Assembly: GCA_030630395.1 (NCBI GenBank) | Contig: DAOVNE010000036.1 | Span: 1-8,657, forward strand | Reading direction: 5' to 3' | DNA: 8,657 bases | DNA from: Candidatus Eiseniibacteriota bacterium | GTDB lineage: Bacteria; Joyebacterota; Joyebacteria; Joyebacterales; Joyebacteraceae | Part shown: piece after piece, positions 1-5,127 of the stretch | Numbering within the stretch: the first letter of the stretch is position 1 | How the letters are laid out: each line of letters begins with the position of its first letter | Program-made: the position numbers and the translations under genes | The notes under the pieces: generated by a model | Seen by the model: the letters and a program-made list of their open reading frames with translations, nothing else | What the model was told of the DNA's origin: nothing | Databases searched by the model: none

Positions 1-1
1 A

Positions 2-907
2 TTCCTGACAGCCCTCGGTCGTCGCTCGGTGCTTCGTGCGGTAGAGACGTTCAGGCCCGACGTCGTCGTCTGCTCCTATATCTGGGCGGCCCCGTTTGTC
101 TCCGACATCCAGAAAGCGGGCGTCCCGGTCATCTACGACTGCAACGATCTCCACCCCCAGTTCTACCCGTGCTGCCGGGAAGAAGCGGAGGGGATGTTCC
201 GTACGATGACGTCGGTTGTGGACGAGGTCGTCGCTTCGTCGGAGCATCTGAGGGACGAGTGCGGTCGCGGGCGCCTCATCGGCAACGGTGTAGACCTTGC
301 CACGTTCAAGGGGAAGCAGGAGACTCCGCTTCCCGCGGTCATAGCCGAAAGCCGGCTCTCGGATTACGAGGATCTGGTGATCTACGTAGGATCGATAGAC
401 GGCAGGCTCGACTTCGGGGTCCTGCGGCGCGTTCTCGAGGCGGTCACGGCGCGCGACAGGCGCACGGGCCTTGTTCTCAGCGGTAGGATCTTCGACTCGG
501 CGAGGGCCGAGAGGGAGGCTCTCGAACAGGCGTTCCCGGATTCCATACTCTTCACCGGGAGAATCGAGTATGAGAAGCTCCCGCTCTTCATGTCATCCGC
601 TGTGGTGGGAATCGCGCCGTTCGTGATGACGCCGCTGACGGAGGCCATCAACCCCAATAAACTCTACATGTACGCGGCGATGGATCTCAACGTCGTCTCG
701 ACCCCATTCTCTGAGGAGGTCCGGCGACATGAGGGCGACATCTACATCGCCTCGAATCCCGGTGAGTTCGCTTCCGCGGTAGAAAAGGCGATCGGCGACG
801 ATGAACGCCGCCGATCGATTCGCGAGAAGATTGCGCTCCCGAACAGCTGGGATAAGCGGGTGGAGGAGTTTACCCGCGTCCTGTCCGGTCTCAAGCGCGC
901 GGGCTAG
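2..907 (+). CDS. Glycosyltransferase, GT-B fold (TuaH/GT4-like), 5'-truncated by window edge
   Basis: The reading frame is open to the left edge, so the GTG at 29 is probably internal and the true start lies outside. About 301 residues are visible. The N-terminal part has the end of a Rossmann-like GT-B domain (RPDVVVCSYIW, then VPVIYDCNDLHPQF). The linker IGNGVDLATF is typical of GT4-type enzymes. The C-terminal nucleotide-sugar domain starts at VIYVGSIDGRLDF and includes INPNKLYMY and VVSTPF. The nearest pattern I know is the teichuronic-acid TuaH-like group, whose members usually read NPxKLYEYLAAGKPVV. Here the conserved Glu is Met (codon 668-670). The likely role is transfer of a sugar from an activated donor during surface polysaccharide synthesis, in the cytoplasm or at the inner membrane. 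The acceptor cannot be predicted. Its stop overlaps the stop of the convergent lipoprotein gene. The family call is firm; the substrate is unknown. Confidence 0.85.
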   Translation, partial: FLTALGRRSVLRAVETFRPDVVVCSYIWAAPFVSDIQKAGVPVIYDCNDLHPQFYPCCREEAEGMFRTMTSVVDEVVASSEHLRDECGRGRLIGNGVDLATFKGKQETPLPAVIAESRLSDYEDLVIYVGSIDGRLDFGVLRRVLEAVTARDRRTGLVLSGRIFDSARAEREALEQAFPDSILFTGRIEYEKLPLFMSSAVVGIAPFVMTPLTEAINPNKLYMYAAMDLNVVSTPFSEEVRRHEGDIYIASNPGEFASAVEKAIGDDERRRSIREKIALPNSWDKRVEEFTRVLSGLKRAG

Positions 908-1422
908 CCTGCCTGGCGTGGCTCGTCTTCCCGCGGTCCACCTTCAAACACCTTGCCCGGCTCGAGTTCCTCATCACCGAGTTCCTCTCCTCGCTCGGCG
1001 GCGGGGAACGGAACGATGTAGAAGTAGAGGCTCTCACTCGGACGGTTGTAGTCAAGCTCCAGTGTGTAGCTCTCCGCTTGGTAACCCGCTGCGTAGACAG
1101 TGACTCTGAAGACCCTGTCCTCTGGACCCCCATTGCCGTGGTAGTAGAGATATCCGCCGAAGACCGGGGTGTAGCCCGCGCCGTTGACGGTCCATGTTCC
1201 TACGTAGTTCCAGCTCCACCAGTCAGCCTCTTCGAGATCGACCGACGCCCAATTGATGGGCATGCCCGTGTAGTAGTCGAGCGCGTAAACGTGAATCTGC
1301 GCCATCCTGGGCGGGTAGTGATCACAGTCCCAGGACCACGGGCAGACTATGCACCCGGATGTGACTGCCGCTAGAATCACAACGGCTACGAGCAGCCATA
1401 ATTTCCGCACTGTTGGTCTCAT
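904..1422 (-). CDS. Aromatic-rich lipoprotein, possible carboxypeptidase-regulatory-like beta domain
   Basis: This is a 172-residue protein. The start at 1422 has a strong Shine-Dalgarno (GAGGAGGT) 7 nt upstream and begins directly with a lipoprotein signal: basic MRPTVRK, a hydrophobic stretch to about residue 20, then VTSGC with lipidated Cys24. An in-frame ATG at 1521 would put about 33 non-signal residues in front, so it is rejected. After Cys24 come two further cysteines, Cys27 and Cys33. Residues about 41-137 (AQIHVYALDYYTGMPINWASV, then VNGAGYTPVFGG, then VTVYAAGYQAESYTL) look like a transthyretin/carboxypeptidase-regulatory-type beta sandwich; this is an inference from pattern only. 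It is rich in Trp and Tyr (WWSWNY at about 68-73). The acidic tail after residue 143 looks disordered. It lies 95 nt downstream of the DUF4384 gene with no terminator seen, so co-transcription is likely. The function is unknown. Confidence 0.8.
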   Translation of the reverse strand: MRPTVRKLWLLVAVVILAAVTSGCIVCPWSWDCDHYPPRMAQIHVYALDYYTGMPINWASVDLEEADWWSWNYVGTWTVNGAGYTPVFGGYLYYHGNGGPEDRVFRVTVYAAGYQAESYTLELDYNRPSESLYFYIVPFPAAERGEELGDEELEPGKVFEGGPREDEPRQAG

Positions 1423-1429
1423 CTTCAAG

Positions 1430-1437
1430 ACCTCCTC
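1430..1437 (-). promoter_or_regulatory. Ribosome binding site deciding the lipoprotein start
   Basis: GAGGAGGT on the minus strand lies 7 nt before the ATG at 1422. It selects this start over the longer in-frame ATG at 1521, which overlaps the DUF4384 stop as ATGA. Confidence 0.8.
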
Positions 1438-1517
1438 TCGTCCAGCCTCTCTCCAACCCGACTCTTCATTCCCGGGCCAGCCGCGCGTGGCATGGGACGA
1501 TCGAACACCACTGCAAT

Positions 1518-3038
1518 TCATCGGCAGCCAGTTGCCCTGACCCTGAACCTGATCGACTTGATGCGACTGGGTTTCCAGGGACTGGCCTTGATCAACTTGA
1601 CATCGGTAATCTCTATCTCGACACTGAGCGGTCCCTTGGTGGTGGTGAAGACGCGTCCCTCCCTTGGGATCTCACCGTGCCTGCCTTCAACATCCAGTCT
1701 GAAGAGCGTCTCTCCTCCCCAGCCGTCGTTCCAGCTCAGTCGCCCGATTATCTCCGTCGGATCCCCGCGTCTGCTCTCGGTGCAATCGATAGACAGATAT
1801 GCAGTCTCGCCGCGGCAACGCAGCTCCTTGAGATACGCATCAGACGGACGCTTCATGCGGAAGTGGTCGTTCAGGAGCAACCCTCCCTGCCACTCGCCGC
1901 CCCACGAGCCGTCATCCCACGGATCTTCATACTGCGGACCGCCATTCCACGACGTGTCGTTCCACGAGCTATCGTTCCACGAACCACCGTTCCACGAACC
2001 CTCGTCCCAATCGTCGTCGTCCCAATCGTCCTGCTCCCACAGGTAGCCGCCCCAGTAAGCATCGTCCCAGTAGCCCGATGCCACCCTGAAGCTGACGGAA
2101 TCGTACGCCCAATAGCCCGGGTCGGAGTGCCAGTCGATGTGGACGGGCCACCAGTCACTCCACGAGTTCCAGGATCCACCGACAACAACGCGGCCGCTGG
2201 GCTTGCCCGCAACAACGCGACCGCGAGGTGAGGAGGAACGACCACCCTCAATCACCACACCGGCGCGCCCGCCCCAGCCACCGATCGAGCCGTGGAACAC
2301 CCATGAATGGTAGGTTGGAAGCCAGGGGCCACGTGAACCTCTGGGCCAAGGGAGCTCGTGAGCGCAGGCTACGAGCGTCTCGATGCCCCCCGGCCCAGCG
2401 ACGTAGAGGGAGTTTCTCCGATCATCCGGCACTCTGTAGACGCGTCCCGGATAGACCCTAGATGAGCTGGACCACCTGTTTGGATAGAGAACCTCCACCC
2501 TTCCATCAGTTGTGTAGTCGAGTATCGTTACGTAGCAGGGTCGGTTGACTCGGAAGTAGATCCATATCGCGTCTCCCGGTCGGTACGTCCCCCACTCACC
2601 ACGATCCACCCATGTATCAATGCGAAGTCCGCCAGGCTGGAAGTGGTAGTAGACCTCGTGTGTATCATGCCAGCCGCCCTGGTTCGGATAGGGACCAACG
2701 ATGCGTCCCTGGCCGCCCTTTATCACGACGCCACCGTGCGGCACGGCTGGTCCCGGACCGCCCTCTATTACAATGCCGCCCCCTGGAGCTCCCGGCGGAT
2801 CCCACACGTGCTCAACGTTCGGATGTTTGGGAGGCGGAGGCTTATGCTCGGGCTCGACGGCCCCGGTCCCCGGAACCACGGCGGTCTTCGGTGGATCCAC
2901 GGGGGCGGAAGGTCTTGCCTTGCCGACGGTCACATCGGCATGAGCCATCGACGTAATGAGAACCGTCATGAGGAATGCGGCTGCCAGAAGCCAGCGAATG
3001 GATCGGCAGGATGTTGGAAGTGCTATCACTCGTGTCAT
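1518..3038 (-). CDS. Secreted DUF4384-domain protein with a pentapeptide tryptophan array
   Basis: This is a 506-residue protein. The ATG at 3038 has GGAGG 8 nt upstream; a GTG three codons earlier (3047) overlaps that site and is less likely. A signal peptide covers residues 1-34, with cleavage predicted at AHA|D. A Pro/Gly-rich linker follows, with two VI(E/K)GG motifs at about 88-109. Residues about 140-232 match the DUF4384 pattern (IDTWVDRGEWGTYRPGDAIWIYF, given here as two pieces: IDTWVDRGEW and GTYRPGDAIWIYF; then CYVTILDYTTDGRVEVLYPN). That domain is a beta-sandwich module seen in exported bacterial proteins, often with no known ligand. A third VIEGG motif is at about 260-266. Residues 324-379 carry Trp every fifth position, mostly SWNxx or DWDxx. 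The last 100 residues form a predicted beta-rich domain. An ECF-like promoter lies at 3128-3157. A structural or cell-surface role is inferred; no catalytic motif is seen. Confidence 0.85.
   Translation of the reverse strand: MTRVIALPTSCRSIRWLLAAAFLMTVLITSMAHADVTVGKARPSAPVDPPKTAVVPGTGAVEPEHKPPPPKHPNVEHVWDPPGAPGGGIVIEGGPGPAVPHGGVVIKGGQGRIVGPYPNQGGWHDTHEVYYHFQPGGLRIDTWVDRGEWGTYRPGDAIWIYFRVNRPCYVTILDYTTDGRVEVLYPNRWSSSSRVYPGRVYRVPDDRRNSLYVAGPGGIETLVACAHELPWPRGSRGPWLPTYHSWVFHGSIGGWGGRAGVVIEGGRSSSPRGRVVAGKPSGRVVVGGSWNSWSDWWPVHIDWHSDPGYWAYDSVSFRVASGYWDDAYWGGYLWEQDDWDDDDWDEGSWNGGSWNDSSWNDTSWNGGPQYEDPWDDGSWGGEWQGGLLLNDHFRMKRPSDAYLKELRCRGETAYLSIDCTESRRGDPTEIIGRLSWNDGWGGETLFRLDVEGRHGEIPREGRVFTTTKGPLSVEIEITDVKLIKASPWKPSRIKSIRFRVRATGCR
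1902..2069 (-). repeat. In-frame 15-bp tandem repeat encoding a Trp-x4 array
   Basis: TGG codons (CCA on the plus strand) fall at 2067, 2052, 2037, 2022, 2007, 1992, 1977, 1962, 1947, 1917 and 1902. The only skipped register is 1932, where Gln is followed by Tyr. Four units from 1945 to 1997 share the exact octamer TTCCACGA on the plus strand, so this part looks recently duplicated, while the outer units have diverged in bases but keep Trp. Between tryptophans the residues are mostly Asn, Asp, Gly and Ser. Confidence 0.9.
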
Positions 3039-3044
3039 TGTAAT

Positions 3045-3052
3045 CACCTCCC
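3045..3052 (-). promoter_or_regulatory. Ribosome binding site of the DUF4384 gene
   Basis: GGGAGGTG on the minus strand overlaps the upstream GTG candidate (3047) and sits 8 nt before the ATG at 3038, which therefore is the better start. Confidence 0.75.
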
Positions 3053-3127
3053 TGGGGTCTTGAAGCGGTGTGTCGCGATCCCATTGATCTCACCGCTGAT
3101 CGTGCCCGTATCCCCCCTGCTCATGTT

Positions 3128-3157
3128 TTAGACGCGAAGAGAGAAGGGGTATTCACA
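3128..3157 (-). promoter_or_regulatory. Predicted ECF sigma promoter of the DUF4384-lipoprotein unit
   Basis: On the minus strand TGTGAATAC (3157-3149) and CGTCTAA (3134-3128) are 14 nt apart. The same two blocks with the same spacing occur upstream of the ECF sigma gene at 5091-5120. The arrangement, with a GAA-containing -35, a CGTC-type -10 and about 15 nt between cores, fits ECF promoters in general. Transcription would start near 3121, giving a leader of about 80 nt before the ATG at 3038. The -35 block directly abuts the tail of the upstream terminator. Confidence 0.75.
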
Positions 3158-3194
3158 AACAGACCCGGCCGAACCATCGCTGGTCCGGCCGGGT
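3154..3194 (-). terminator. Rho-independent terminator of the sigma/anti-sigma operon
   Basis: Two 14-nt arms (3163-3176 and 3181-3194) flank a 4-nt loop. In minus-strand RNA all 14 positions pair, with one G-U wobble; in plus-strand RNA that position is an A-C mismatch. The GC-rich stem is followed on the minus strand by CTGTTTGTG, a modest U-rich tail, whereas the plus-strand side has none. This orients it to end transcription 75 nt past the stop of the secreted-protein gene. Confidence 0.75.
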
Positions 3195-3268
3195 GCACAT
3201 CTGGAACTGAAGAGCCTCCTGCTTCGATCCCCGCACACATGTCAGACATCGTCATGCCGCGCGCGGGT

Positions 3269-3790
3269 CTACCCTCTTGCGGAAAGCGCTAGAATGAGTA
3301 CCCCCCCATTGATCGGGGGACCACCGAGAAGCACCGTTCCACCGTTCTCGAGCCGAATCTTCGTCCTCAGGATGATCTCCTCCCTGGGCCGACCGTGTCC
3401 TGCTCCGGTCACCTCTGCCTGGAGATCCCTCATGAGTGTAACCATCATCTCGATTCGACCAATATCGTTCTTCTCAAACCGCTCGGGCCTTACCTCAAGC
3501 ACGAAGTGCTCGGGGAGTTCCAGCCTGATAGGATCGCCGAACTCCGTCTCAGATCTGGCGAGGCCGAGGAACGAATAGCTGTTGTAGGCAAAGAGTGACT
3601 GAAGTTTCGGCGCAAACGCCTTGATCTTGGCGTCTATGATGGGTCCGCCTGACCTGGAGAGAGCTTCGGGCGAAACCGTTGCCGCGGCGATAGACGTCAC
3701 CTCGATGGTCACGTCCTTCGCGAGTGACGGCGAGGAGAGCGCCATCACGACGACCAGAGTTGTGAGCAAAGTCCTAGCAACGGTTCGCAT
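3269..3790 (-). CDS. Small secreted protein of the sigma operon, unknown function
   Basis: This is a 173-residue protein. The ATG at 3790 is chosen because GAGGG lies 5 nt upstream and a signal peptide begins at once (MRTVARTLL, hydrophobic core to about residue 18, probable cleavage SLA|K at 24). In-frame GTG 3811 and ATG 3802 have no clear ribosome site. The mature part reads VTIEVTSIAAATVSPEAL, then IKAFAPKLQSLFAYNSYSFL at 57-76, then alternating hydrophobic strands, and ends with RTKIRLENGGTVLLGGPP and a hydrophobic GGVLILAL strand. The ending faintly recalls secretin-type beta strands but is too short to assign. I do not recognise a named family. It is the third gene after the sigma and anti-sigma genes, with a 95-nt gap to the anti-sigma stop, and is followed by a terminator. 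A role as envelope signal partner or target is inferred from position only. Confidence 0.7.
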   Translation of the reverse strand: MRTVARTLLTTLVVVMALSSPSLAKDVTIEVTSIAAATVSPEALSRSGGPIIDAKIKAFAPKLQSLFAYNSYSFLGLARSETEFGDPIRLELPEHFVLEVRPERFEKNDIGRIEMMVTLMRDLQAEVTGAGHGRPREEIILRTKIRLENGGTVLLGGPPINGGVLILALSARG

Positions 3791-3885
3791 GGTATCCCTC
3801 ATGAGATTCACGCGTAAAACAACGCTTCACACATCTCCCTCGACATGCGTGTGCGTCAGCAACCAATGGAACGAGCAACCACCAA

Positions 3886-4440
3886 CTACATCGCGCCGGG
3901 GCCGTCTCCTCTGATACTCCCGTCCACCTCTTCGGCGAACACCCAGATGATTGTCATCTCGGGGTCGTTCGATGTGAAGGCCATCGGTGTGTAGCCGACC
4001 GACGGCGTCTCGAGCGACTCAACGATACAGGAGTTGCCACCACCGGAACCGGTGAACCCGCCTATGATCCCCAATGGACCAATGACAACAAACGCAAGCA
4101 CGGCCATGGCGCAGACACCGGCCGCGGCAAGAGCCCGCCGGCGCGGGTCCGCGTGAACGGGCCTGGCTTCGCGAATCCGAACGGGCCGCGAGGCCTTCCT
4201 CTCCACCCTGTCGAGCTCCTGGGAGAGGATGCGATCGAATCGCGCCCACTGCTCATCCGTGACCACAGGCGCCGCCGGCGCCTCTCTCAGGATTCTATCA
4301 AAGCCGCGGATTGAGTCAAGCTCCCTCGCGCAATCCTCACAGGATGCGAGATGTCTCTCGACCTTGCGAGTCAGCCTTTCGGAGAGTTCGTTGTCGGCGT
4401 AGGCCGTCAAATAGCGCCCTATGCGGCAGGTCATCTTCAT
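3886..4440 (-). CDS. Membrane-anchored zinc-finger anti-sigma factor (zf-HC2/ZAS type)
   Basis: This is a 184-residue protein. The N-terminal cytoplasmic domain has the anti-sigma zinc site: Cys5, then His30-x3-Cys34-x2-Cys37 (HLASCEDC), preceded by YLTAYADNELSE, which is typical of zf-HC2 anti-sigma factors. A charged linker (about 60-102) leads to one membrane helix at about 103-128. The remaining 55 residues would be outside the inner membrane, ending with MTIIWVFAEEVDG, a pattern common at the C-terminus of such proteins. Its role is to hold the ECF sigma factor inactive until an envelope or redox signal releases it. It starts 3 nt after the sigma stop, so translation is probably coupled. 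Two extra cysteines (110 in the helix, 138 outside) could matter for sensing, but this is speculation. An alternative ATG two codons in cannot be excluded. Confidence 0.9.
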   Translation of the reverse strand: MKMTCRIGRYLTAYADNELSERLTRKVERHLASCEDCARELDSIRGFDRILREAPAAPVVTDEQWARFDRILSQELDRVERKASRPVRIREARPVHADPRRRALAAAGVCAMAVLAFVVIGPLGIIGGFTGSGGGNSCIVESLETPSVGYTPMAFTSNDPEMTIIWVFAEEVDGSIRGDGPGAM

Positions 4441-4443
4441 CGT

Positions 4444-5073
4444 CTACTCGTCTCCAATATCCGTTTTCACATCAAGCCCGGCCTCTACGTACGGCTCGAG
4501 CATCGTTCTGAGCTTCTTTCGAGCGTAGTGCAGTCGCGACATGACCGTTCCTATCGAGCATCCCACGACGTCGGCTATCTCTTTGTACGGCATTCCCTCT
4601 ATCTCGTAGAGGACGAAGACGGACTTGTGATACTCGGGGAGCGCGTCGACCGCTTTCTGAATCTGCTCTCCGAGTTCCGATGTCAGAGCCTTCCTCGCCG
4701 GCCCTCGGGGAGGCCTGATCCCGATCGGTTCGCTGTCCGCGTACTCCGCGACCTCTTCAGGAACCGCCTGCGATGAGACTGATCGCGACTGCTTCCTCGT
4801 GTAGTCAATGCAGGTGTTGATCGCGACGCGGTAGAGCCAGGTTGAGAATCTCGAACGTCCCTTGAAGCTCTTGATTCCCTTGAACGCCCTGATGAAGACA
4901 TCCTGTGCGAGATCCAGGGCGAGATCCTGATCCTTGGCAAACCTGAATGCGACGGCGTAGACGATATCCTTGTGCTTCGTTATGAGATAATCGAACGCCT
5001 CGCGATCGCCGGCCTGGCTCGCTCGGACCTTCTCAAGATCGAGTTCGAGTTCCCTAGGGTCGCGCTCAGGCAT
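4444..5073 (-). CDS. ECF (group 4) RNA polymerase sigma factor
   Basis: This is a 209-residue protein with the two core sigma-70 domains and no regions 1 or 3. Region 2 is at about 28-95 (DIVYAVAFRFAKDQDLALDL, AQDVFIRAFKGIKSF, FSTWLYRVAINTCIDYTR). Region 4 is at about 139-192 (ALPEYHKSVFVLYEIEGMPY, YKEIADVVGCSIGTVMSRLH, ARKKLRTML), containing the -35-binding helix-turn-helix. The start at 5073 has GAGGG 3 nt upstream. An in-frame ATG at 5088 lies only 2 nt past the predicted -10 block, so the transcript would begin after it, which favours 5073. The protein directs RNA polymerase to envelope-response promoters and is paired with the anti-sigma factor immediately downstream. The matching promoter sites before this gene and before the DUF4384 gene suggest autoregulation. 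The subgroup within the ECF classification is not determined. Confidence 0.93.
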   Translation of the reverse strand: MPERDPRELELDLEKVRASQAGDREAFDYLITKHKDIVYAVAFRFAKDQDLALDLAQDVFIRAFKGIKSFKGRSRFSTWLYRVAINTCIDYTRKQSRSVSSQAVPEEVAEYADSEPIGIRPPRGPARKALTSELGEQIQKAVDALPEYHKSVFVLYEIEGMPYKEIADVVGCSIGTVMSRLHYARKKLRTMLEPYVEAGLDVKTDIGDE

Positions 5074-5090
5074 GGTCCCTCGCAGCATCC

Positions 5091-5120
5091 TTAGACGGAG
5101 AGAGTCTTGGTGTATTCACA
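5091..5120 (-). promoter_or_regulatory. Predicted autoregulatory ECF promoter of the sigma operon
   Basis: On the minus strand TGTGAATAC (5120-5112), 14 nt, then CGTCTAA (5097-5091). It lies in the short gap between the phosphomannomutase stop (5128) and the sigma gene. Both half-sites and the spacing are identical to 3128-3157. Transcription would start near 5084, leaving a very short leader before the ATG at 5073. Confidence 0.75.
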
Positions 5121-5127
5121 GCGGCTT

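Noticed and set aside
1423..1521. Longer lipoprotein start at 1521, overlapping the DUF4384 stop as ATGA
   Set aside because: It would bury the signal peptide behind 33 polar residues, and the strong GAGGAGGT site supports 1422.
1902..2069. CRISPR-like array
   Set aside because: The 15-bp units have no spacers and are translated in frame as a protein repeat.
1413..2231. Plus-strand open frame with Pro/Val repeats opposite the DUF4384 gene
   Set aside because: Its repeats mirror the 15-bp array of the real gene; the minus-strand frame has a signal peptide, ribosome site and DUF4384 domain.
3791..3885. Separate ECF promoter before the small secreted protein
   Set aside because: A weak TGTGAA-like sequence is present but there is no CGTCTAA at the right spacing; read-through from the sigma promoter is simpler.
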